Assembly: GCA_034670405.1 (NCBI GenBank)
Contig: JAXDDX010000011.1
Span: 4,699,501 to 4,763,500, forward strand
Reading direction: 5' to 3'
Length of the DNA stretch: 64,000 nucleotides
Source of the DNA: Hoplostethus atlanticus
Lineage: Eukaryota > Chordata > Actinopteri > Trachichthyiformes > Trachichthyidae
Of this stretch, positions 12,132-22,997 are shown one piece after another (the first letter of the stretch is position 1; the number at the start of each line of letters is the position of its first letter). The translations under genes and the position numbers were made by a program. The notes under the pieces were generated by a model. That model was not told where the DNA came from, did no database searches, and worked only from the letters and a program-made list of their open reading frames with translations.

Positions 12132-15100
12132 ATGTCAGCGCCGGACTTGAACCGCGCTGACAACCGGACCGCCTCTCCCTTCGCCTCCAAGCTGACTCCC
12201 GCTGCCGACATATGCGTCGGGCTTGCTATCCTCTTCATTGGCAAGTTGTCCTTTGCTTTATTTTGTCTCTAAAATGTCTTTCTTGCCGGGAAAATATTTT
12301 AGTAACATTTTGAATAATGCATCCCGCGTGCCGACTTCCCACAGAAGTCCTTTTTTAAACTTTAGAAAAATAATTATGCCAGTCCTGTAATAGATTTTTG
12401 ATGGATGCTGTACAAATATCACAGCAAAATATATGAGTCCGATACTATAGGAGATACAAATAGACCATCAAGTACAATAAGGGCTATAACAATCCCTTAT
12501 TATAGCAATATTATAGTGATATTATAGTGATACCATAGTGATACAATAAACTGAGTACTACAGACATGCTATAAGCCCCAATAGGAATATTATAGTGATG
12601 TATTTTGTTCTGGTAAATCTGCACTACAATATCCATCTTAAAAAGCGATTCAATCCAGTTTTCTGTCTGAAAAGTTGAGTTTTCTTCAAACAAACTGAAA
12701 ACAAATCTAGCAGTGGGTGAGATTATTCCCCTTGTTTCCAATGGAGTTTCACCTGTTTCAAGAAACAAGTGACACTGCCTTCTAATATCAAGGTTATTAG
12801 GGTGATTTGCAGTGGAATCAAGAGAAAGTATCCCACCTCACTGGCAGATTCTTTCACTTGTTCTCGGAAAAGTAGGCTATTAAGACTCGATATTAAAATG
12901 TAATGATGTGTTTAATTGTCTAATTGACTCCATGCATTTTTTACACACACACAAAATACATTCCAGTACATATCTGTGTAGATCTATTAGCCTGAAGTTG
13001 AATGTGTGTGTGTTTCTGTTGTGTGTATCTATTTTGTATTTCCACTGACCACTAATGCATTTGATATGCCTGATAAGATTATATGCAATTAATATCACAG
13101 CCATTTTCTCTTTTCTGCCTTTCTGTTATCTTTATTATACTGACCTTTTCACACGCTGTCATAAGAATTCTTTAAGGCCCAATTAGATTTTGTAATAGTG
13201 AATGTAAAAAAAAGTAGGGTTTGTTTTTGCATTAAAACAAGGTCTAATCTCTGTTTATCATTTCAAAACAGCTTTCATGTCTTAGGCACCCTAGATTTAT
13301 TTATATAAATAAATGTTTATTTTTTTGTTTTCTGCATTAGTGTTTTATATTAATGCTCTTTATAGTATTTTTTTTTATATTTAGAAACTTTTAATTTCAT
13401 TATTACACATATATACACATATGTGCCTAAGACTTTTGCACAGTACTGTATACATATATATACAAGCACTGGTGGACTCAGAGGGGTTGACACTGACATG
13501 GTTGAAAAAGCGTCGCTAAAGTGCCCTCTAGAGTGGCGAAAACGAGAGGAAGTGCCCTATTGGCTGCCCTTCACATGGGAAAAAAATGATTGCGTGCCCT
13601 CTAGGGTGCCCCTTCATGCAATACATTATGATGATGTACCCTGTAGAGCAAGAAAATTCGATAACATGTCTTAATGAGTGCCCTTCTAGTGGCATATAAG
13701 GTTCCCTTAAAATTGTCTAAACTTGTCATTCCCTATGGGCACCTTACAATGGGATAAACTTGAGGTTCCCTACAGGTGCCTTTCTGATGAAAAAAACGTG
13801 AAGTCCCCTCTTAGATGCCTTCCAAGTGAGAAAACATGATGAAGTTCCCTTGCAATGGAGAGAAAAAAAATCCCAGTGAAGAAAATGAGATGCAGTGCCT
13901 CTCAAGCCCTGCTTACATTCAAACAATTTAAAGGTTTATAGTTCCCTGTGTGTTTTTATCATAGAGGTGTGGTTATACTTTTAATCTGGATCGCCTAATA
14001 ACATAATGTTAATCTTAATCAAGGATGAAGACTATGTCCCATGTCATGCAGTAGGTGCCCTTGTTATTTTTTCGCCCCTGCCCTTCAAATAGCCTGAGTC
14101 CACAGTATACAAGTCTACTATCAACAACTCTTTTGTTTCATCATTTATCAAAAACTAATACACATATCATTTTTAGTCAAATGATATTTCTCAAACAATT
14201 TGGTTTGTAGCGAAAATAACCCATAGAGGACCATATCAATTTAGTCAATATCTGGTATTAAAACAAGTCACACTGTGTATTGGAGCATACATGTGTTAAT
14301 ATTGAATGAAATGCTGTATATGGTGTGACAACAATTTGAGAAAACCAAATGGTATGCGAACAAGATATTGAGATATATTTCAATTTCATATACGAGCAAT
14401 TCTCAAAGATCTACAATTTTGATTTATATCAGTTTTAAATAATGTTTTCTTGAATTAGAAGTATCAATTTTGTCATCCCGCATGCCAGAGATTAGCAACT
14501 CCAACATATTTCCCTTTGGAAAATATAAAAAAAATAATAAGGGCTGTGTTGAACAGAGATATACTATGTTTTGTTCAAGAGGTTGAAATGCATCCACTAG
14601 GGGGTGTCGCATGTCATCCCTCTCTCACCTGATCTTTCCTGTCTCTCTCTACTGACTGTCACATAAAGGCAAAATGCCAAAAAAATGCATCCACTAGCAT
14701 CACCTTTGTGAATTTGGATCTTTTAGTTAGTGCACTATAGTTGTTATTGTTTATATGTAGTTTCCTTGTTCTCATTAATTGTTACTTCTATCCCTGTTGT
14801 AGTCCCCTTTCCTAAATGTATTTTACAGAGAAAACAGACAAAGAGGGAAACGCACTTGAAAGCCAAAGCGTAAAAATGTGTTTTAAGATGTGATTTAAAA
14901 ATGGTGACAGATTCAGCCAATCTAACAGTGGGAGGCAGAATGTTCCACAGCCCAGGTGTTATTACTGCAAATGCTCTATCACCATTTGACCTCAATCTTG
15001 ATGCTGGAACAACCACAGGTCCTTGTGGTATGAAAAGGATGAAGCAATTCAGTAATAGAGTGAGGGGCCTGGCCATGCGAGGCCTTATACAGCTCTGGTC

Positions 15101-16669
15101 AAGATTATTGGCACCCTTTCATCTTATACAGATAATGTCTTCCGAAATAATTGGAAATAGACCTATTTTCCTTCTGTCTTTGTGCAGTTGTGCTTTCTAT
15201 TCTGGGCAATGGGCTGGTACTGGTGACCTCCTACCGGAGGAGGAAGAACCTGGTGGGCTCTGAGCTGCTGTGTGTCAACCTGGCCGTGGTCGACTTCTTC
15301 TGCTGCATCTGCTTCTACCCGCTCTCCATCCTGTCCTCCTTCAACCACAGCTGGCTGGGACACAACCCCACCTGCGTCTACTACGGCCTGGGCTGCTACA
15401 TCTTTGGCCTGTGCGGCATGTTCACCATCGCCGCCATCAGCGTCATCCGCTACATGAAAACCTGCTACAGCGTGATTTATGGTGAGTTGTTGTGCTGGGT
15501 TGGGGGATGATAGTTTGAATCTAAATTGCAGCCACTGATGCTCAGTAGACTTTAGAGATGATCTATGTGCACGTATAACAGATTGTGTGGAAGACGGTCC
15601 CGACATTTTAGTGACGGCTCGTGTTTCTCCCCTCTAGCTGTGTGGCTGAAGGGAGCTAACATCCATCGGCTGTGCTGTGCCACGTGGCTCGTCGCTACCG
15701 TGTGGTCCTGCCTCCCCCTGTTCGGCTGGGGCGAGTACGTCCCCGAGCCCTACGGCTTGTCCTGCACCATCGCCTGGAGGGCCTATCACACCTCAGCCAA
15801 GGATGCTGTCTACATCATCTGCTCCTTCGCCTGCTTCACGCTGGTCCCCGTCCTCCTTATTGTGGTGTCCCAGTGCCAGATCCTCTACAAGGTGTACCGC
15901 TTCTCCTCCTCGCTGTCTGCCAGAGGCATCCGCCACAACCTGCGTTACTCTGAGAAACGCGTCTCCGTGGTGAGCTGGGCGTTTTTTGTTGTTTTTCTTT
16001 GCTGTAATTTACCTTCTCCGATGTTCAGACCACGTAAAAACAGCCAAAGACAAGCATCTGATTCTGTACTAGGAGATGTCGTAAAAGACGGTTCAGTAAG
16101 TTTTTTGTTTTTAGAGCGCTGATGCATTTCCAGTCATGATGTATCGTAATCTAACGTGATGTTTCTTCTTCTTCCAGATGTTTTTTGTCATCGGCATGGG
16201 CTTTGTGATTGCCTGGGCCCCCTATGCCGTGGTCTCCTTTCTCTTCATCTTCCACAAGGACAACTGGAACATGGCCCCCGAGGGCTTCGTCTTCCCTGCC
16301 CTTTTCGCCAAAAGCTCCCACATCTACAACCCCTTCATCTACTTCTACTTTAACAAGGCTTTCCAGCAGGAGTTGTGCTGCCTGCTTCGCTCCCTTTGCC
16401 CTTGCTTGGTGGGGAACCGGGTAGGGGTCCGCTCTGCCACGGGCCACCAAGCCCCCCACCCCATCCAGATTCAGCTCCAGGAACCAGCCTACGTTCAAAA
16501 GAAAGGCTTTTGCTTGTCGCAGGAAAAAAGTCAGAGCAAAAGCAAGCACCCCGGAAGCGACCCTCTCCACAGCAGGGCGGTTTACCCCTGCTGGGTGTCC
16601 ACACACAGGGTGATGCCCTCCATAGTGGAGCACAAACATGTGAGAGAGTTCCTGCCCGCCTCTATGTGA
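12132..16669 (+). CDS. Opsin of the neuropsin (Opn5/6/7/8/9) group, four exons, 408 aa
   Basis: Exons 12132-12240, 15188-15481, 15638-15969 and 16178-16669 join in perfect phase to 408 residues. Exon 1 gives an N-terminus with an N-glycosylation site (NRT, residue 11) and the start of TM1. Exon 2 finishes TM1 (LSILGNGLVLV) and carries TM2-3 with the disulfide Cys in NPTCVYYG and an IRY at the DRY position. Exon 3 has Glu181 and Cys187 (PEPYGLSC, bovine numbering) and TM4-5. Exon 4 carries TM6-7 with the retinal-binding Lys296 (FAKSSHIYNPFIY), NPxxY and a Cys-rich tail. Position 113 is Tyr, as in neuropsins, leaving Glu181 as the likely counterion. It should be a light-sensing membrane receptor. 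Which Opn5-group member it is remains open. Intron 1 uses a GC donor. Confidence 0.85.
12241..12246 (+). other. Non-canonical GC splice donor (GCAAGT) of opsin intron 1
   Basis: After CTCTTCATTG the intron begins GCAAGT rather than GTAAGT. Using it gives a split Val codon and a continuous TM1. No GT donor nearby gives the same join. GC-AG introns are a known minority class with otherwise strong donors, as here. The matching acceptor is TTTGTGCAG before 15188. Confidence 0.7.
13279..13450. mobile_element. Tc1/mariner-type MITE, left end truncated (pair of 47206-47401)
   Basis: The right end reads CCTAAGACTTTTGCACAGTA, the left GTCTTAGGCACCCTAG. These are inverted and match, in opposite orientation, the element at 47206-47401, including internal sequence (CTAGATTTATT, TCTGCATTAGTGTTTTA). 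It lies in opsin intron 1. Confidence 0.6.
13467..14106. mobile_element. Non-autonomous element with degenerate internal GTGCCCTCTAG repeats
   Basis: Left CACTGGTGGACTCAG and right CTGAGTCCACAGT form inverted ends. Between them, units of roughly 50-65 bases recur with a GTGCCCTCTAGxGTG core and GAAAAAATGAT-like spacer, increasingly degraded to the right (13500-13900). The right 90 bases contain the reversed motif (GCCCCTGCCCTTCAAATAG). It lies in opsin intron 1. Confidence 0.5.
14850..15062 (-). mobile_element. L2-like LINE fragment (reverse transcriptase C-terminus)
   Basis: The - strand frame reads RLRSNGDRAFAVITPGLWNI, then LPPTVRLAESVTIFKSHLK, the conserved end of L2/CR1-type LINE polymerases, followed by a short 3' region with an AAAGGGGACTACAACAGG-like stretch. 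It is only the tip of an element. It lies in opsin intron 1. Confidence 0.65.
15088..15125. repeat. Tc1-like terminal sequence (single end)
   Basis: CAGCTCTGGTCAAGATTATT then GGCACCCTTT resembles Tc1-family inverted-repeat ends of fish. No partner end was found nearby. It lies about 60 bases before opsin exon 2. Confidence 0.4.
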
Positions 16670-16820
16670 ACACTGACTGAAGGGGTGCAGAGACTGATCT
16701 AACGTCAGCGTGGCCAATTCTGCAGCACTCAACCAAAAATTCAAAGTCAATCAATAATGAATGTAATTTAGCTTTTGTTGAAGTTTGAGTTGAATATCAC
16801 TTTTACCTCAGTGGAAAATC

Positions 16821-16976
16821 GTTTTTCCACCGCAGGAACTATCCAGGAACTTTTCCTTTCCCGCCGGGGGAACTAGCCACGAAAAAGGTTCCTCTTGGAT
16901 AGTTCCTGGACCCAAAAAAAGTTCCTGCTAGCGAGGTAGTACTTTTGGGAGGACCAGGAACCGCGGTGGTAAAAAC
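16821..16976. mobile_element. Small MITE (156 bp) with GTTTTTCCACCGCAGGAAC ends
   Basis: The left end GTTTTTCCACCGCAGGAAC pairs with the reverse complement of the right end (GTTTTTACCACCGCGGTTCC). Internal GGAAC/GTTCC pairs fold it further. There is no coding capacity. It lies about 150 bases after the opsin stop. Confidence 0.6.
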
Positions 16977-17459
16977 AACATCTTACCTATACCATGCATC
17001 ATATACATATATCATGTTACATCATCAATGTGTTCCAGGTATAGGACACTCAGGCTGTATAGACTGGGGCAGTGAGAGGAGTATACTGTAATTCAAAACA
17101 GGGTTCCCCGTCATTCCCCGTTAACCATGTCAGCTTGTACATATTTGCTGTCAACACTCAAAAATGATAACAGTGAATAACGTTGTAATGCTGACATGTT
17201 CCCATTATCAAAATGATAATATCAAAATGGTTTATCAGAAATAAACCATTAATCATTTTATGTTCATAGTTTAATCTTGCCGATGTAATACACTTCCCAT
17301 GAATGTAATAGAAGTTACCTAGTGTTGACGTATTATTGAGTTTTATTACATCAATTATTATTTTATTTTTTTTCATATGTAGCACCACCATAACCAAATG
17401 TTGTGAATAAGTGATAGTTGTGAGTTGAGTTGTGACTAATGCTTTAACTTGTGTACGTG

Positions 17460-17700
17460 CATTACTCTAAGGAGGATCAGTCTGAAAGAGAAAGAACGGG
17501 CAGCACTGTGAGGATCATGCTTTTTGATTTCTCCAGTGCTTTCATCACCATTCAGCCCACACTCCTGGGAGATAAGCTTCGGAAAATGCAGGTGGATGGC
17601 CCCTTGGTGACCTGGATTATAGACTACCTGACTGGCAGACCACAGTATGTGAGGCTGCAGGGCTGTGTGTCAGATCTGAGCCAGGAGCATGTTCAGCAGC
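17460..17700 (+). mobile_element. LINE reverse transcriptase fragment
   Basis: The frame reads RIMLFDFSSAFITIQPTLLG, then WIIDYLTGRPQYVRLQGCVS, typical of the middle of non-LTR reverse transcriptases (DFSSAF motif). It stops before the YxDD active site. It is an isolated fragment with no 5' or 3' end. Confidence 0.7.
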
Positions 17701-17850
17701 AGACTCATCCTGCCTCGGTACCACTGAGCGACATCGGAGGTCCTTCTTGCCCACCGCCATCAGCCTTGACAATTCATCCCTGGACTAACCATCAATCCCC
17801 CCATCAATGCCCATTAACTCCACTTCCATCAAGAGAGGTTGATGTAGATG

Positions 17851-17896
17851 AAGCGTGCGTGTGCGTGTGCGTGTGTGTGTGTGTGTTTGTGTGTAG
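17851..17896. repeat. (GT)n microsatellite
   Basis: GCGTGTGCGTGTGTGTGTGT run with a few interruptions. Confidence 0.9.
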
Positions 17897-18530
17897 GGTT
17901 GTTCTGACATTGTAGATGACAGTAATCAAAGTCATGTCATTTCTAGAAAGTGGTTTAATATTTGCTGTCATTGGGGGGGAAATCCTTAAAAAAGCCCTCA
18001 AACCTGTCAAATGGATATATGATGTTAAATATATTTAATAAGAGAATAATAATAAAGAGTGCCTGAGATGAAATGATCTTCTGTTCTACTTTTCTTTTTT
18101 TTTTTTTAAGACATTTTTATTTTATTGTTCATTGTTTAACACTGTACTCAAATGCTAGTCCCTCCTGTTTTTATCCAGTCCAGGGGCGGATTCCCTGGTG
18201 AATGGAAAGAAACATCATTCACTCACAAAGTAGAGTCAGCTGCATCTCATTTCTTAATCCTCAGGGTCCAGCGAGAAGCGAGCCTGTGACTGAAAGGATC
18301 GGTTCCAATCTGTTGCGGCTCACAAAACCCGCGACGAGGAAGTCACCCTGCAGGACGCACGTGTTGCTTAGCTGCTGGGAGAAGTTCATTAGTGATCGGT
18401 AGCGGTTTGTGAGAGGCCCTCTGCCTGGCGAGGCTTTTCGTACGTGCCACAGATTACGTAAACCTCTTGACAATAGGCCGCATTGATGAGTGCATTTCCA
18501 CATCAATGTCAGCCCTCTCCTTGATTACAG
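17897..18530. other. Unassigned stretch left of the ISL2EU-like element
   Basis: It includes a T-run (about 18092-18108). The block 18270-18530 has balanced composition and an open - strand frame (18261-18506) that I could not match to any family. No splice structure supports it as a gene. Part may belong to the neighbouring transposon. Confidence 0.4.
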
Positions 18531-18614
18531 GCTGTCTGTTTGAGTCTTAATACGCTACTTGCGCAATCATTTCCGCGTTCTACTTATTACTGCTCGACCG
18601 TTTCCGGTTCAAAA

Positions 18615-19641
18615 ATGGCAACGTTCTACACCCGCTGTCTACAAGAGCTGCCAAAGTTGAACATCACAGATGTTCATCGGATTTGCAGGACTACTAAAGC
18701 ACCAACCAGCAAATTAGATAAAGGTTTTAAATTATATGCTGCATCATATATACAACTACGAAGGTAAGAAAACAACTATAACTGACTAACTAGCTAACGT
18801 ATAACATTTTCTTAACCAGCGTTTTATATCAGCCTTAGCTATTGTTGGCGTTTTGGGTTAACGTGGCGTTAGTCTTGTTGTTAGCCACTGCTATGCCTAA
18901 CAGTAGGTAACCTTACTTGCTAACTTACGTGTAAAGTATCATGGATGTGTAAGGTGTGTTGACGTGAGTAATGCAGATATAACACTAACGATTGTATCTG
19001 TTATTTCATTCAGTGTCCAATAAAGACAGGCAGACAGGGCAGGTCGGCGTGAGAGCCTTGTGCTACAGGTCAATGAGGAAGAGTGAGACACCACACAGTT
19101 TAAGTGTAGGTAGGAAGCTGTGTAACTTTGTTCACCCCTGTTCAGTGGGGTACAGGTAAGCATTAGCTAAGTTTATTCCTAAAGGCCCACCAACCTGGAT
19201 GTTTTCCGTGTCTCCCTGCTTTATCACACCTAATTTAATTGGTCAGATAGTTTGATAAAGTTACAATTAATAAGGATGAGATGGAAACGTGTGTGTTTGG
19301 GTGATCAGAGACAAAATTGAAGAGGCTACACGTGAGCAAAGCTCTAGCTCTGAGTGGCATCTGCTCCGCAGACCCAGGGTGACCGCCTCTAGGTTTTGAG
19401 AAGTGTGTCATGTCAGAGGCCAGAGCTCTGCAGAGTCACTTGCAGAGCGCATAATCAAGGGAACAAGGCAGACGGCAGACATGAGGAGAGGTGCTGAGAT
19501 GGAGCCTGCAGTAGCGGCCGAGTACAGTAGGCTAGTGAATGTTAACTACTCACCCTGTGGTCTTGTCATTCACCCCTCTACCCCCTGGCTTGGTGCTTCC
19601 CCCGATGGAGTCGTTTTTGACCCCACTGAATACCCCCAATT
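18615..19641 (+). pseudogene. YqaJ-like nuclease gene of the ISL2EU-like element (broken)
   Basis: The first exon (18615-18764, ending at GTAAGA) reads MATFYTRCLQELPKLNITD and onward, a conserved start of transposon YqaJ proteins. The nuclease exon runs from about 19311 with RRPRVTASRF, RGAEMEPAVAAEYSRL and LGASPDGVVFDP, which carries the catalytic SPDG. An in-frame TGA near 19398 (TTT TGA, where the other copy has TTT CGA) breaks it. The usual downstream (E/I)-K-C-P motif is missing because the gene is joined to antisense transposase sequence. YqaJ enzymes are lambda-exonuclease-like. It is not functional. Confidence 0.7.
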
Positions 19642-21365
19642 TCAAATCAAGTCGCTGATTAGGAAGCCCTTATCTACCATCACTGCCATGTTTTCAGTCA
19701 ACTTCTCAGCTATTCCTGATCGTTTGAATATCTCTTTGTCACTAACCGAACCACCATACAGATCAGAGATGAATGTCACTGCACCAACCAGGGCTTTCAT
19801 GGTGCAGTGGGATTTGTATGCAGAATACATCTCGCTTTGGAGGAGGGGTGAGGACGGTGTTTGACACCTCAGCTCTGTACAATCTAGGATCACCTGTGTG
19901 TCTGGGAAATCTTTGAATGCCTCAGGGAGGTAAGCTTGCACTTCTGCTGGTGTAAGCCAAATGCACTGTGACCCCAGTAAAGTGGCTAGAAAACGTGTCC
20001 ATGTTGTGATAATGTGGCTCACTGTGGACTGGTGTATGTTAAATCGATGAGCCAGGTCCCTCTCCTTCAAACCAACCGACAGGAAGACGAGGAAAAGAAA
20101 GAACTCGTCGATTGGCTGGAGCAGCTGTCTCTGGGGAGGTAAAAAAAAGTGGTTACTCCTTAAACTATGAACTAGCCAATACAGATGATTGTGATTCTCA
20201 TGTATTTAAAGGGGGCTGAGTCCTTTAATTTAGCCTTTAGGCCTACACAAATGCAAAGATATACCTGAGAAACATTTAACTCCCGCTCACCAGTTTGTGT
20301 GTGTGTGTGTGTGTAAACAACGCCTACTCTGTAACTACCAACAAAGTACACTCAGACCATAGCCTACCGTTGATGGACGTGCATGTGTGACCACTTCTTC
20401 ATTTCTCCTTGCAGCTGATTTGGCTCTTGTGACCTGGACCATTTTATAAATGGAAGGCTCAATCAAAAACCAAAACGCCATCAGGTGGTCATAGCTTGGA
20501 AATCTATTCACAGAAGACACATACATCATGTCAATCATGAACTGTAACAACTAAGCTAATGTGTCATCTCGTATGCTAACTTACCCAACTTAACATTCAG
20601 ATAGACTGATTAAGAAGCTATTTGGTGCTGTGTAGGCTATTTTAACCACCAATGCGTCTGCGTGAAACATGCATATTGTCAGCGGTCACCCAGTAGGTAA
20701 ATAAACGACAGGATCAAAATCAAAACGACATAATTTAACTTATGTTGACCACTTGGACTAGATACAACGTAGGCCTACCTGGTATAGAATCGGATGTCGG
20801 CGTCGGAGCCAGCAAACCGCTGTAGCCCAAACTCTCGCTGGACACGTAACTCCTGCATTTCCTTTCTCAAATCCTCTATTTCTTTGGACAGGTCTTCTGC
20901 AGCTGATAAGGACATGTCCAGTGCAGATGGTTCAGGGACTGCACAGTAGTCGTGATCCCCTGTGACATCCATGTGCTGTTCTTGCTCCTCAGGAGGTTCT
21001 GGTTCTGGCCGTTCTGTTCTCTCCCACACACTACGCCGTGGTATTTCAACGTTATAGCCATTCCATTCAAAGAGCGTCGGTACAGCACCTTTAACAAGCC
21101 TTCTTCGACCATTAAGTGTTGTTGGCTCTATGAGCTGATCAGCGGCGAAGTGTCTGCTGCAGACCTTAGTGTGAGAGGAGATGGTGAAATGATCCCGGTG
21201 TATGTTTACCAGCCATTGTCTTCTCAGGTCGGGATCGGTCGGAAGGCCATGAAAACTTAGTACGCCGTTAAATTTGCCTGACGCCGAACAAAGTGGGACA
21301 CAGCAATGCTCGGAGTATGTCTTCTCCTGTTTTCGAAACTTGAACACTTTCCTGCGTACACTCAT
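19642..21365 (-). pseudogene. THAP-domain DDE_Tnp_4 transposase, three exons, 3'-truncated
   Basis: Exon 1 (21365-about 20777) encodes a THAP zinc finger: HCCVPLCS, Trp in RRQWLVNIHRDHF, VCSRHF and the GAVPTLF box, then an acidic linker and a coiled coil (SKEIEDLRKEMQELRV). Exon 2 (about 20508-20386) reads FPSYDHLMAFWFLIEP and TRAKSAARRNEE. Exon 3 (20130-19642) has a helix-turn-helix (RFNIHQSTVSHIITTWTRF) and DDE-type catalytic blocks: VILDCTE, FISDLYGGSVSDKEI and VDKGF. It ends abruptly at a stop soon after VDKGFLISDL, short of the usual C-terminus. The frames are otherwise open, so truncation is the main lesion. THAP fingers usually bind the element ends. Confidence 0.75.
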
Positions 21366-21510
21366 GGTGAAATAGCCTCAATATTAATTATGTCAAGAAG
21401 TCTGTCTATAGCTAGCTCGAAGGAAACAAACAGCCCGGAAACGGACGAGCGGTAATATTTGTAATCGGAAGTACGTCACGAAGCCAGTAACCGGCCACTT
21501 TTTTTTACGG

Positions 21511-22808
21511 CTCTGGTTCCGGAAGTAAATTTCCCATTCATTTACTCCATAGACATTTCAGAAAATCCTTATATCATACTACACCATGATACACCACCAA
21601 CTCCGCCTCTGGAGGGGTACGTTATCTTGCCATCTGATTGTGTGTTTGTGTGCTCGGAAGAGGAGCTACTACATCTCAACAGCTTGTCTTTAACCATGGA
21701 AATGGCTCACAAAATTGAAGAGGCTACACGTGAGCAAAGCTCTAACTCTGAGTGGCATCTGCTCCGCAGACCCAGGGTGACCGCCTCTAGGTTTCGAGAA
21801 GTGTGTCATGTCAGAGGCCAGAGCTCTGCAGAGTCACTTGCAGAGCGCATAATCAAGGGAACAAGGCAGACGGCAGACATGAGGAGAGGTGCTGAGATGG
21901 AGCCTGCAGTAGCGGCCGAGTACAGTAGGCTAGTGAATGTTAACTACTCACCCTGTGGTCTTGTCATTCACCCCTCTACCCCCTGGCTTGGTGCTTCCCC
22001 CGATGGAGTCGTTTTTGACCCCACTGAATACCCCCAATTTCAAATCAAGTCGCTGATTAGGAAGCCCTTATCTACCATCACTGCCATGTTTTCAGTTTTC
22101 AGTCAACTTCTCAGCTATTCCTGAGGCTGGAACCAAGCCAACCAGCTAGACGATGAATCGTGACCATAAAACATTTGATTCTGAGAAAAAAAAAGCTAGG
22201 AAAACGGAAGAAAAGGCAAAGGTACAAGACTGTGTACATAATTATTTTATGAAGTGAAGGAACTACTCATCCCATAAACCATTGCGAATGATACCTTTCC
22301 AAAAACTAATGATAGTTTAGCGCGCTTCTTCTTGAATTTAACATTTGTCAATAGTATAGTGTTGATATTGTTGTTTTGTGTGCGTATATATAGTGTTTCA
22401 TATAGTATAGTGTAAAGTGTTGTCATCGACAGTGATTCGTTCCAGCTGCATAGGATAAGCAGCTAGCTAGGTTACGTTAGTAGCTAACGTTAACGTTAGC
22501 TGACAAGACGTTCGCGGGTGTGGTAAACATTTCCATGGTAACAGCGAGCTCCACCAATCAGAGACGTCGCTGTTACACTTTAGGATTGTGGGTAATGTAG
22601 TACTTCTCCATGACATCGCGAATAAAACATGTTTTTCTCAAAACAAGGTTGATATCATACAGGACTTGTGGCTTCTACAGGAGCATACACTATCGTTTCA
22701 CAATCTACTAGCTTGTGGTGAGTCTACATTGGATGGTTACGACATTATGGCTAATAATCAAAATCCCTATGCAGAATATGAATGGGATTTTCACTTCCGG
22801 AACCACAC
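21511..22808. mobile_element. Second ISL2EU-type non-autonomous element with a YqaJ segment
   Basis: Inverted ends: TGGTTCCGGAAGTAAATTTC at 21514 pairs with ATGGGATTTTCACTTCCGGA at 22782 (21 of 24 positions), and the match extends inward over a further CATTCATTTACTCCATAG-like block. The left half holds the YqaJ segment (about 21560-22124). The right half has no recognisable coding and includes a GTTAGTAGCTAACGTTAACG palindromic block near 22480. Confidence 0.6.
21560..22124 (+). pseudogene. YqaJ-like nuclease fragment, near-identical to 19311-19720
   Basis: The open frame covers a longer N-terminal part than the other copy (SEEELLHLNSLSLTMEMAHK, then RRPRVTASRFREVCHV), the nuclease block and LGASPDGVVFDP. 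From 21707 on it matches 19311-19720 with only a few changes (for example CGA here versus TGA there, and a 7-base TTTTCAG duplication near 22090). It carries the same join to antisense transposase sequence after YPQF. It is therefore truncated as well. Confidence 0.7.
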
Positions 22809-22997
22809 TGTTGCGCTCTACATTTCCCTGTGAAGACCCATTAAAAGGCTTTTATCTGAGAATCTCCCACGTTTGTCTGGATGATAAGAGTAATAACAAG
22901 CACTGTTAGGTTTATGCAACATGCACGTTTTCTTTGGCTGGGTCATGTGCTCAGCGCAGCCATTGGTTGTTAGCGTCTTGACAGGTTAAACTATTAG

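Larger units (their letters stand above)
18550..21490. mobile_element. ISL2EU-like DNA transposon, internally deleted, with facing YqaJ and THAP/DDE genes
   Basis: Inverted 23-mers at 18585-18607 and 21435-21457 differ at 2 positions; weaker similarity extends outward. A YqaJ-type nuclease gene starts just inside the left end (+). A THAP plus DDE_Tnp_4-type transposase starts just inside the right end (-). This gene pair is characteristic of ISL2EU elements. The genes meet near 19640: the last YqaJ sequence runs straight into antisense transposase sequence, and both lack their 3' parts. One deletion in the middle explains this. Exact ends and target duplication were not resolved. Confidence 0.7.

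Noticed and set aside
15163-15606. 147-residue - strand open frame
   Set aside because: It is the antisense shadow of opsin exon 2 (high GC at third positions).
16151-16750. 199-residue - strand open frame
   Set aside because: Antisense shadow of opsin exon 4.
18261-18506. 81-residue - strand open frame left of the ISL2EU-like element
   Set aside because: Reads smoothly but matches no family I know and has no splice or promoter evidence.
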